Assembly: GCF_003149185.1 (NCBI RefSeq)
Contig: NZ_QGDO01000004.1
Span: forward strand, 267,076-331,075
Source of the DNA: Sediminitomix flava
Lineage (GTDB): Bacteria; Bacteroidota; Bacteroidia; Cytophagales; Flammeovirgaceae
DNA: 64,000 nt
Reading direction: 5' to 3'
Part shown: positions 37,458 through 45,243 of the stretch, piece by piece
Layout: the number at the start of each line of letters is the position of its first letter
How positions within the stretch are numbered: position 1 is the stretch's first letter
Notes under the pieces: model-generated
The model's database searches: none
What the model saw: the letters and a program-made list of their open reading frames with translations, nothing else
Told to the model about the DNA's origin: nothing
Position numbers and translations under genes: made by a program

Positions 37458-37583
37458 TACTTTTATTAGCAATTAATGACAAACTGCATTCCCGTATTTA
37501 TCACTGATTTTTTGAAATTCACGCTTTAAATGATTTTAACAGAATACGCATTTATAAGCGTGTAGAGAATAGACTAAACACAA

Positions 37584-38927
37584 ATGAAAACTCCTAAATT
37601 TCCACATCCACTAACCATTCTCACAGTCTTTGTTTTTTTGGCTGCCGGATTAACTTACCTTCTTCCATCTGGAATTTACAATAGGTCTTTAGACCCAAAC
37701 ACAGGGAGAGAATTAGTTGACCCGACCTCTTTTCATCAAGTAGAAGACATTAATATCAATTTTTTAGATGCGCTTGTCGCAATTCCTCAAGGAATGGAAA
37801 AAGCTGCTGATATTATTTTCTTGATCATTGTAGCGGGTGGTGCTTTTATGGTCATCGAAAAAACAGGTGCTTTAAAAGCTGCTATTGATCGACTTGTTCA
37901 CAAGTTTGAGGGGAAAGAACTCTTTGCAATTCCTGTGGTCAGCTTACTCTTTTTTACGGGAGGGGCTTTGCAGAATATGCAAGAAGAAATTATTGCCGTA
38001 GTACCAATCCTTGTGATCATGACAAGAAGTCTGGGCTTTAGTAATTTGGTTGCTGTGGCTATCAGTTTAGGTGCGGCGGCTGTCGGAGCTTCATTTTCAC
38101 CAATCAACCCATTTCAAGCTGTAGTTGCTCAAAAAATTGCAGGACTACCTATCAATAGCGCATGGGAATTTAGAATTGCATTTCTCCTTTTAGCCTATAC
38201 TCTTTGGACTTTAGGAGTCATTTATTACGCAAAAAAGCATCCGATCAAAAAGGAAAAAGTTACTGAAAATACTCCAGATGATTTCAAATGGCAACATGGG
38301 ATTATTCTAGGTTTAATCCTCTCTACTTTTGTAGTAATTTCAATAGGCGTTACCAAGTTCGATTGGGAATTCAATCATATCACAGCTCTATTTCTAGCCT
38401 TAGGTGTTGTATCAGGTATTTTAGGAAGAATGGGGGTTTCGGGAACAGTCAATGCTTTTACCGAAGGTTTCAATGACATTGCCTCTTCTGCGTTATTAGT
38501 TGGTGTTGCAAAAGCCATTTTTGTCGTTATGGATGAAGGACAAATTGTTGATACTTTGGTTTACTACCTTTCTCAACCACTCAACGGACTCCCTGCCCAA
38601 GTTACGGCGATCGGAATGATGGGAATTCAGTCCATTATTCATATTCCTGTACCTAGTGTTTCGGGACAAGCGGCACTTACAATGCCATTGTTCACACCAC
38701 TCGGTGATCTTTTAGGAATTTCAAGACAAGTTGTCGTCTTGGCTTATCAGTATGGTGCTGGTCTTGCAGAACTCATTTTACCGACCAATGGCTCACTTAT
38801 GGCCATCTTGGTAGCAGCAGGTGTTAACTACAAAACTTGGCTGAATTTTGCCTTAAAAATGTATGGCATCCTCATCGGTCTTGGTGTTATTGCTTTGGTG
38901 ATAGCTATCCAAATCGGACTTCAATAA
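37584..38927 (+). CDS. YfcC-type inner-membrane transporter (DcuC/C4-dicarboxylate-carrier-related)
   Basis: 447 aa with about 10-12 hydrophobic helices. The start MKTPKFPHPLTILTVFVFLA, the segment FLDALVAIPQGMEKAADIIF, and the duplicated re-entrant motifs (GGALQNMQEEIIAVVPILV; AAAVGASFSPINPFQAV; and the second half IHIPVPSVSGQAALTMPLF, LILPTNGSLMAIL) fit the YfcC branch of the C4-dicarboxylate anaerobic carrier superfamily. Reported or suggested substrates of relatives are dicarboxylates, amino acids or short peptides. Monocistronic, with its own strong terminator. Substrate uncertain. Confidence 0.88.
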   Translation: MKTPKFPHPLTILTVFVFLAAGLTYLLPSGIYNRSLDPNTGRELVDPTSFHQVEDININFLDALVAIPQGMEKAADIIFLIIVAGGAFMVIEKTGALKAAIDRLVHKFEGKELFAIPVVSLLFFTGGALQNMQEEIIAVVPILVIMTRSLGFSNLVAVAISLGAAAVGASFSPINPFQAVVAQKIAGLPINSAWEFRIAFLLLAYTLWTLGVIYYAKKHPIKKEKVTENTPDDFKWQHGIILGLILSTFVVISIGVTKFDWEFNHITALFLALGVVSGILGRMGVSGTVNAFTEGFNDIASSALLVGVAKAIFVVMDEGQIVDTLVYYLSQPLNGLPAQVTAIGMMGIQSIIHIPVPSVSGQAALTMPLFTPLGDLLGISRQVVVLAYQYGAGLAELILPTNGSLMAILVAAGVNYKTWLNFALKMYGILIGLGVIALVIAIQIGLQ

Positions 38928-38941
38928 TTCTTGTACAGGTG

Positions 38942-38984
38942 AAAAATAAAATGCCATCAGATAAACTGATGGCATTTTATTTTT
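38942..38984 (+). terminator. Terminator of the YfcC-type transporter gene
   Basis: A 19-bp perfect stem (core AAAATGCCATCAG / CTGATGGCATTTT, extended by A/T pairs) has a 5-nt loop and ends in TTTATTTTT. It is adjacent to copy 2 of the dispersed repeat. Confidence 0.85.
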
Positions 38985-39022
38985 AGGTAGTAAGACATAA
39001 GAATACTGGTATTACTATCCTT

Positions 39023-39139
39023 AGAGTTAACGAAGTGAGTGATTTAGATATGAAGAACTGCGTCCGCCTCTGTATCCATTTGTGAGTTCTTAGAGAAACT
39101 CTAAGTACAGTATTTTTTTAAAACAGAAGTCATATGCCC
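39023..39139. repeat. Dispersed intergenic repeat, copy 2
   Basis: Shares AGAGTTAACGAAGTGA (39023-39038), the 62-bp block (39051-39112), and the ATATGCCC end with copy 1 at 21004-21170, but lacks the inner inverted-repeat insert. Its hairpin (GTTCTTAGAG / CTCTAAGTAC, one mismatch) is followed by AGTATTTTTTT, so it could end a small transcript. Like copy 1 it sits between convergent genes, right after a strong terminator. Confidence 0.75.
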
Positions 39140-39199
39140 ACCTACTGAAACTAGTACAATCCAAAGCTTCATTCGCTAAATTACTTAACTGTTTTATAG

Positions 39200-40123
39200 C
39201 TAGTTGACCTTTTCCAAACTAAAGCTTTCTTTGGTCAATTCTTCCGATACCTCCCAAAGCCTTGCTGCTATTTTCTTATCATGAGAATAGTCCGTAGAAC
39301 TAACTTTCCCTGCCTCACCCTTCATTTCTCGAAATCCTGTTGGACCAAAATATTCCCCACCTTTTACATCTTGCCCCAAAGCTGCTAACAATGTTGGTCT
39401 TGCACCTTCTTCTGGATTATGAGCAAATAATGGAGAAATCACTGAAAAGATTGAAACCATCACTGACGGTAAATGCTGTGCTAAATTCGTTGTTGACACC
39501 CCAGGATGAGCAGCCACTGATAAAACTTTGCTATTAGACTGCTTCAGTTTCCGATCCAACTCATAAGCAAACATCAGACAAGCCAACTTACTTTGTCCAT
39601 AAGCCTTCATTTTCTGATAATCTCGTTCACTATTCAAATTCTCAAAATCAATCGTTGCTTTTCTGTGGGCAATACTACTCAAAGTAACCACTCTTGCTCC
39701 TTCTGTCTGATTAAGTGTAGGTAACAAAAGCATGGTCAGTAAAAAATGATTGAAGTAATTCACTCCCATCTGACTTTCGTAACCATCTTCTGTAAGTGAA
39801 AATGGCGGAACCATAATTCCTGCATTGTTGATCAGAAGGTCTAGTTTTGAGTAACGTTCTAAATACGTACGAACAAATGCACGTACAGAAATAGCCGAAC
39901 TAAGATTTAATGGGATAAATACTAAATCTGCATTGGGAATTTCTTTCTTGAGTTCAGCTATGGCATTTTGGGCTTTTTTTTCATTTCGACAAGCCATAAT
40001 TACGGTTGCCTCCTTTTTGACTAAAGCTCTTGCTGTTTCATAGCCTAAACCAATATTTGCTCCTGTTACAATGGCAATACGCCCTTTCTGATTGGGGAAG
40101 TTTTTGAGATTAAATTTTTCCAT
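39200..40123 (-). CDS. Short-chain dehydrogenase/reductase (SDR), retinol-dehydrogenase-like
   Basis: About 307 aa from the ATG at 40123 (MEKFNLKNFPNQKGRIAIVT); the ORF is open to 40189 but the extra 22 residues add nothing to the fold. NAD(P)-binding TGANIGLGYE at about 20-29, LINNAGIMVPP at about 95-105, the active-site serine in VVTLSSIAHRK and YxxxK in AYGQSKLA (about 168-175). Likely a soluble NADP-dependent oxidoreductase of unknown substrate. Its stop is close to the dispersed repeat. It is 84 bp after the RelA/SpoT-domain gene in the same direction. Confidence 0.88.
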   Translation of the reverse strand: MEKFNLKNFPNQKGRIAIVTGANIGLGYETARALVKKEATVIMACRNEKKAQNAIAELKKEIPNADLVFIPLNLSSAISVRAFVRTYLERYSKLDLLINNAGIMVPPFSLTEDGYESQMGVNYFNHFLLTMLLLPTLNQTEGARVVTLSSIAHRKATIDFENLNSERDYQKMKAYGQSKLACLMFAYELDRKLKQSNSKVLSVAAHPGVSTTNLAQHLPSVMVSIFSVISPLFAHNPEEGARPTLLAALGQDVKGGEYFGPTGFREMKGEAGKVSSTDYSHDKKIAARLWEVSEELTKESFSLEKVN

Positions 40124-40207
40124 CTTATTTGTAGAGAGTATGTTGTAGAAATCAGATACTACTGAAGATAAAGGAATAATTCCACTCAAACTACATATTT
40201 CACCAGG

Positions 40208-41065
40208 CTATTTTTCTTTTGTGATATCGTAGATTTTAGAAATCTGTCTGAAAATATGCTCATAGTCAGGAATAGAATGTTTGCGTTGAGCCGTTTCCAA
40301 TTGAGTTTTTAATTTCTGAATCTCACCTGCCAAATTTTTCTCTTCTATTTTTCGATTCGTCAAATCATTTTGGAGTTGCTTTACATGAGAACTCATCAAA
40401 TCTGCATTTCCAGAAAGATTATTCAAGATGCTTAAATACTGATCTAATAATTGACTTCGGGAAGTATGCGGATACCTCACTTTATGATCTATTTCACTCC
40501 AAGCTTCTTCATAGATTGTTCTTACCTGTATCTCTGCCAAATACTCCGTTTTTGTAGGTTTTGTCTTGAGTAAATAGTGTACTGATCTATAGCCATAAGG
40601 GTGTTCTTGAATGTTACACCCAAAACTTTCCAAGCCTTCACGGTAAGTTTTAGGATCGCCTTCTCGCACATAAGCTACAGGAGATTCATGCAATTCCCAA
40701 GTTGAAGTCAGAAAATCATTGATCGGGAGAATGTCTTCCTTGAATAAATGAAGCATTCGGATGCCTATCAAATCCGTGATTTGGGTTCTATAATTTTGAA
40801 GATTAATCTCTCGGTCGGGATGAAGAAGACGTTTTCGGATAATCTTATCCATCAAGTGTGCCGTGTCCTTGATTCTGTAACGAACCGAATGAACTTTATC
40901 CGCTTTTAGAAAACGTGATACAATGTATTCTGCTGGGGCATATAGTTCTTCTTTAAACTCGATATAATCTTCTTTGATCGCCATCAATTCATCCCAAGTC
41001 AAACCTGTCTGCTCAAGTTCTTTTTCTGAGATATTATATTTTTCGATAAGATCCTTTTTCTCCAT
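40208..41065 (-). CDS. RelA/SpoT-domain protein, putative small alarmone (p)ppGpp synthetase
   Basis: 285 aa with a single RelA/SpoT nucleotidyltransferase domain (about 40-215) and no HD hydrolase, TGS or ACT domain. Family motifs are visible: YRTQITDLIGIRMLHLF (about 89-105), EHPYGYRSVHYLLKT (about 152-166) and EIQVRTIYEEAWSEIDHKVR (about 177-196). A coiled-coil C-terminus follows (about 220-270), as in oligomeric small alarmone synthetases. It should be cytoplasmic and make (p)ppGpp or pGpp from GTP/GDP and ATP under stress. Loss of activity in some relatives is known, so function needs a check of the catalytic residues. No toxin-antitoxin partner is visible beside it. Confidence 0.85.
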   Translation of the reverse strand: MEKKDLIEKYNISEKELEQTGLTWDELMAIKEDYIEFKEELYAPAEYIVSRFLKADKVHSVRYRIKDTAHLMDKIIRKRLLHPDREINLQNYRTQITDLIGIRMLHLFKEDILPINDFLTSTWELHESPVAYVREGDPKTYREGLESFGCNIQEHPYGYRSVHYLLKTKPTKTEYLAEIQVRTIYEEAWSEIDHKVRYPHTSRSQLLDQYLSILNNLSGNADLMSSHVKQLQNDLTNRKIEEKNLAGEIQKLKTQLETAQRKHSIPDYEHIFRQISKIYDITKEK

Positions 41066-41209
41066 TGTATATCAATTTCTACAATTCTATAAACAACCCT
41101 ATTTGCAAATAAGGACAAGTTAAGAATGTATTTTTCAGATACGTAGTTTGAAATGCTAACATTTCCTTTTGAATATACCAACTAGAGAAGGGTTTTTAAA
41201 CACAAAAAA

Positions 41210-41240
41210 GCCTCATCACTTTTGCTAAAAGTAATGAGGC
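41210..41240 (-). terminator. Terminator of the isochorismatase-family gene
   Basis: GCCTCAT / ATGAGGC plus ACTTTT / AAAAGT pairing with a C/A bulge and a short loop; on the minus strand it ends in CTTTTTTGTG. About 20 bp after the stop at 41263. Confidence 0.8.
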
Positions 41241-41262
41241 AATCTCAAGTAAAACTTTTGGA

Positions 41263-41991
41263 TTAATACATTCCAGCAAAGTTATAGAAGTGCTCTTTCA
41301 TGATTTGAACAAAACCACCTTCTACTTTATCATCTTGCATTGCTTTCGGGTTTGTATATGCTCTTAAGATTTCAGCACCTGCACCTTCCCAAGTAAACGG
41401 TATTGCACCTGCTTGTACCATTCTTTGGATCGCTCTATTGTGTGCATCTGTAGTAGCATCTCCCATTACATCCGTTAAAATATACACCTCATAACCATCT
41501 GCTATTGCATCTAGTGCCGTGTAAGTCGGACAGCCCGAAGTCCAAAGCCCTGTAATTAGAAGCTTCTTTCTTCCTGTTTTCTTCACCGCATCAATGACCG
41601 CTTTGTTTTGCCACGCATTCAACGAAATACGGTCGATGTTTTCAACTTCAGTATCAATTTCTTGCTTGATGTCTGCAACTGTAGGTTTGTTTGCCCCAAG
41701 CTCCACTCCAATCGTTGACTCAATGACAGGAATGTCAAATACATTGGCTGTTTTAATGATTGCCTGTGTATTATTCACCAATACCTTTTGGTCGATGTTT
41801 TTAACTACACCTAACATCTCATCTTGAAAGTCGATGACTAACAAAACAGTATTTTCAGATGTAAGCAGATTGTCTGTTTTAGGATCTTTTGGAATGAAAT
41901 TCTCTCCAATTTTCTGTGCATTGGCACTCAAGCCTACCAAAAGAAAAATGAATACGAATAGCGATTTTGAGAATGTTGTCACTTTTTTCAT
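41263..41991 (-). CDS. Exported isochorismatase-family cysteine hydrolase (YcaC-like)
   Basis: 242 aa. A signal peptide (MKKVTTFSKSLFVFIFLLVG, then LSANAQ) suggests export, which is unusual for this mostly cytoplasmic fold. The isochorismatase fold is shown by VLLVIDFQDEMLGVV (catalytic Asp), LNAWQNKAVIDAVKKTGRKK (catalytic Lys region), and LWTSGCPTYTALDAIADGYE with the nucleophile Cys. Similar to the YcaC/hydrolase subgroup whose substrates are amides or are unknown. Monocistronic with its own terminator. Confidence 0.85.
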   Translation of the reverse strand: MKKVTTFSKSLFVFIFLLVGLSANAQKIGENFIPKDPKTDNLLTSENTVLLVIDFQDEMLGVVKNIDQKVLVNNTQAIIKTANVFDIPVIESTIGVELGANKPTVADIKQEIDTEVENIDRISLNAWQNKAVIDAVKKTGRKKLLITGLWTSGCPTYTALDAIADGYEVYILTDVMGDATTDAHNRAIQRMVQAGAIPFTWEGAGAEILRAYTNPKAMQDDKVEGGFVQIMKEHFYNFAGMY

Positions 41992-42169
41992 GATTGTAGT
42001 TTTTAGATTTTATTTCTGTTTCCTTTATAGCTTTTAAGAAATCATTCAAGCTTAAATATTTAGTGCTTGTTTGACTTATTGTACACTACAAAGGACTTGA
42101 AAAAAGTGACGCTCATAAAGGTAAAAAAATGGCGAAGAAGGGTAAAAATTGGATTACAGCATCTCCGTG

Positions 42170-42664
42170 TTATTCTATATCTAGCTCATCGCTTAGCTGT
42201 GCTATTTTTTCTTGTGTGACTCCGTAAAGGTCTTTGTAATTATCATAATAACTTTCCAGCGGATCGTTCAATCCATCTATTTCTTCTATATAACTGCTCA
42301 GAAACTCCAATACCTCTTTTCGCCCTTCTTCCGAATACAGTTTATCTTGCTCTACTTTAAAAAGCTTACTGCCTATGTACTTCTTCTTATTCAGAACGAC
42401 ATTGATTAATTCTACTTTGGCGTCGGGTATAAAATAACTTAAGCCTACTTCTTCCGTGAGTATTTTGGTTTCTACAGGCGACTGCTCAATCGCTTCTATC
42501 AACTTAGGCAAATCATCTCTTCTTGCCGTTTTCTTTATCAAACGATCTATCCACACCATATTCGCAATGGTATCTTCCAAGCCTTGACCAAGGTAAATTG
42601 CCAGACCAAAATAAGAGTATATCAGTTTGTATTGCCCTTCTTCTTCTTGATTATCGAAATTCAT
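42170..42664 (-). CDS. Hypothetical acidic cytoplasmic protein
   Basis: About 164 aa from MNFDNQEEEGQYKLIYSYFG at 42664; the ORF is open to 42700 but the extra 12 residues look non-coding. Acidic, helix-rich (KLIEAIEQSP, EVLEFLSSYIEEIDGL), with no signal peptide and no recognised domain. The neighbours (isochorismatase-family and PlsC genes) give no clue. Alone in its transcription unit. Confidence 0.6.
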   Translation of the reverse strand: MNFDNQEEEGQYKLIYSYFGLAIYLGQGLEDTIANMVWIDRLIKKTARRDDLPKLIEAIEQSPVETKILTEEVGLSYFIPDAKVELINVVLNKKKYIGSKLFKVEQDKLYSEEGRKEVLEFLSSYIEEIDGLNDPLESYYDNYKDLYGVTQEKIAQLSDELDIE

Positions 42665-42953
42665 ATATAAGGATATAAAATAGCGGAGATTGACACACAA
42701 CTAAGTTTTTTAAACAGTAAGAAGATAATTCTCTTTTATAATTATGCGGATTATTTTCATTTCATTAAAAAACATCTTTGAATGGTATAATTTAAACGGA
42801 TTTTAAAATTGAGTTATTCAGTAGGTGAATCATTCAATTTAGATTCTTTTGCAAATCCTTCTTTCATAAAGCTCTGTTGGTAAATATTTTTGTTAACAAT
42901 AAAATTGACAACCTAATTAACCTACCTTTTTTTAGTTATTTGTTTTAAGTGAT

Positions 42954-44300
42954 ATGTTGTATCATCTCATAAAGTATATTTCGAGATATGTCTTTCTAAA
43001 AGTATATCTTCATCGAGTTAAAAGAGTAAACTGGGATAAAATCCCTTGGGACAAGCCTCTGATCTTGGCTGCAAATCATCCTGCGACCTTACTTGACCCA
43101 ACCCTATTGGGAAGTTATGCAGAAAAAAACGTCCATTATCTCGCAAAAGCCTCACTTTTCAATAGCAATTGGAAAAACAAGTTATTCCGATCTTTACATA
43201 TGATTCCTGTCGTACGAGCGATGGACAAAGGAGAAGGAAACAAGATTGGAGCAAAGAACAGCGATAGTTTTCAACATTGCTACGAGGTACTAAAGCAAAA
43301 TGAAGGCATTGTGATTTTCTCAGAAGGAGTTTCGATTTGGGGAAGACAACTCAAGAAATTAAAAAGTGGAACTGCCCGTATCGCCTTTGGGGCAGAACTC
43401 GAAAACAATTATGATTTAGATGTTTACATCGTCCCGATTTCTTTAAACTATACAGACATTACTCGTCCTTTTTCTAGTGTTATGATGGTTGCTGGTGAAC
43501 CGATCAGAATCAGAGACTATCAAATAGATTATGAAGAAAATTCTTCCGCGACCACGCGAAAAGTAACCAAACTCCTAGAAGATCGACTGACTGAAAACCT
43601 TTACCTCACAGATGGACGAAGCCAAGAAATAGAGATTGAAATGATTTCGGGTATGTATTTCGAAAGCTCTTTTCACAACCTTAAAGTCGGCTATCAACTC
43701 AAAGACCATTTGGATTGGCAAAAAAATGTAGGGCATTACATTCAAAGACTAAAAGAAGAGGATCCCGAAAGACTCAAATTTATTCGTAAGCAAATCGATA
43801 TGTACCAAGCTTCCATCAATATTTTCGGTTTGAAAGACTACGCTTTTTGGTACAAAAATCAGAATCAGCTCAGAATTAGTTTAGCTATGATTTTGGGCTT
43901 TATCATCTCCCCTATTTTCTTGTGGGGTGTTTTTCACCATTATCCTATTTATAAATCGGTTCAGAAAATTGCAAAGAAACTCGCTCAGCCTGTAGAATCT
44001 TGGGCACCTGTCATGCTTATACTTGCCTCCATCGCTTTACCTCTGAGTTATTGGGTTTATGCGAGTATTTACCAACACTTTTTTAACCAAGGACTTATCG
44101 TATATTTATTAAGTCTTCCAATTTCTGCCTACACCGCTGGTCATCTTTGGTATTATTACAAAACTCGAGGAATTCAATGGCGTAGACTATGGTTAAGACT
44201 AAGACACCCGAATGTCTACAAACAAATAGAAGTACAACGCAATAAAGTTTTAAGCCTGATCGATGATGTTATCAAGACTTATGAGGGGAAAGAAATATAA
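42954..44300 (+). CDS. PlsC-like acyltransferase (1-acylglycerol-3-phosphate acyltransferase family) with C-terminal membrane helices
   Basis: 448 aa, longer than minimal PlsC. The acyltransferase block (about 35-225) has NHPATLLDP with His42 and Asp48, an HX5D form seen in a subset of the family instead of HX4D, and FSEGVSIWGRQLKKLKSGTA, equivalent to the FPEGT loop. The C-terminal half holds three or four hydrophobic segments (e.g. LAMILGFIISPIFLWGVF; LILASIALPLSYWVYASI), so it is membrane-bound. Probably acylates a (lyso)phospholipid. It overlaps the next gene (patatin-like), indicating a lipid remodelling pair. A TATTTTTG box at 42885-42892 fits the Bacteroidota -7 consensus. Confidence 0.85.
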   Translation: MLYHLIKYISRYVFLKVYLHRVKRVNWDKIPWDKPLILAANHPATLLDPTLLGSYAEKNVHYLAKASLFNSNWKNKLFRSLHMIPVVRAMDKGEGNKIGAKNSDSFQHCYEVLKQNEGIVIFSEGVSIWGRQLKKLKSGTARIAFGAELENNYDLDVYIVPISLNYTDITRPFSSVMMVAGEPIRIRDYQIDYEENSSATTRKVTKLLEDRLTENLYLTDGRSQEIEIEMISGMYFESSFHNLKVGYQLKDHLDWQKNVGHYIQRLKEEDPERLKFIRKQIDMYQASINIFGLKDYAFWYKNQNQLRISLAMILGFIISPIFLWGVFHHYPIYKSVQKIAKKLAQPVESWAPVMLILASIALPLSYWVYASIYQHFFNQGLIVYLLSLPISAYTAGHLWYYYKTRGIQWRRLWLRLRHPNVYKQIEVQRNKVLSLIDDVIKTYEGKEI

Positions 44301-45063
44301 GCTTGGATTGGCGCTTTCTGGTGGTGGAGCCAAAGGTTTGGCGCACATCGGAATCATCAAATACCTTGTAGAAACCGAGCGCATACCCGAAATTATAGCA
44401 GGGACAAGTGCTGGTTCATTGGTCGGGACACTCTTTGCTGCGGGTAATTCCATTGAAAAAATTCAAGACTTCTTCTACTCTAACTCTTTATTTTCTTGGA
44501 GCTATTTCTCAACAAATCAAGCTGGACTTATAGACCCCGCTAAATTGCGTAAACTCCTAGAGCCTTACTTCCCCGAAGATAATTTTGAAGCCTTACAAAT
44601 CCCTGTGAAAATAGTTGCCACAGATATGCTACAAGGGAAGGTAAAGGTCTTTGAAGAAGGCTCTGTGATTGATAGTGTACTCGCTTCCATTGCCTATCCT
44701 TTTGTGTTTGCCCCAATGAAAATTGGTAATACAATTTATAGTGATGGCGGAATTCTGAATCATTTTCCGGCTGACCTCATCCATAAAGATTGTAAAAAGC
44801 TAATTGGAGTATATGTATCTCCCGATGAACAAAAGACAGAGGAAGATCTCAAAAATGTGCGTCAGATTGTAATTAGAGCCATGGAACTCATGGGTGTTGA
44901 AGCTGAAAGAAAAAAGTTTGACCTCTGCCATGATATGTTTTATATGGATGAATTACTCGGATACACCACTTTCGACACACGCAATGAAATCTTAGACGAA
45001 ATTATAGATATTGGCTACCAAAGTGCCAAATCGCATTACGAAAAAGATCATGTAACTACATAA
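44281..45063 (+). CDS. Patatin-like phospholipase
   Basis: About 260 aa from the ATG at 44281 (MRGKKYKLGLALSGGGAKGL); two further ATGs lie at 44263 and 44266. The patatin fold is shown by SGGGAKGLAHIGII (oxyanion glycine loop), GTSAGSLVG with the catalytic Ser (GXSXG) and YSDGGILNHFP with the catalytic Asp of the dyad. No signal peptide, so cytoplasmic or membrane-associated. It would release fatty acids from phospholipids and so act opposite the acyltransferase whose 3' end it overlaps by 20 bp. Such pairs suggest a deacylation-reacylation cycle. Confident on fold; substrate unknown. Confidence 0.88.
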   Translation: MRGKKYKLGLALSGGGAKGLAHIGIIKYLVETERIPEIIAGTSAGSLVGTLFAAGNSIEKIQDFFYSNSLFSWSYFSTNQAGLIDPAKLRKLLEPYFPEDNFEALQIPVKIVATDMLQGKVKVFEEGSVIDSVLASIAYPFVFAPMKIGNTIYSDGGILNHFPADLIHKDCKKLIGVYVSPDEQKTEEDLKNVRQIVIRAMELMGVEAERKKFDLCHDMFYMDELLGYTTFDTRNEILDEIIDIGYQSAKSHYEKDHVTT

Positions 45064-45071
45064 TTTTCAAG

Positions 45072-45110
45072 AGTCTATTCTTTATTTCAGTAAGAGAATA
45101 GGCTTTTTTT
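45072..45110 (+). terminator. Terminator after the PlsC-patatin operon
   Basis: AGTCTATTCT / AGAATAGGCT stem with one G-U pair, followed by TTTTTTT, starts 9 bp after the patatin stop. Confidence 0.8.
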
Positions 45111-45243
45111 ATTGCTCTTTTCCTACCTAAGTTTCATTAAACTTACATCTCCACTTTTTTCTTATCTCTATCGGAACATTGCCTTCTCAAATTCCATTTA
45201 GGGATTTGTAAATACAAGAAAATAACTAACCTAACTATTAACC

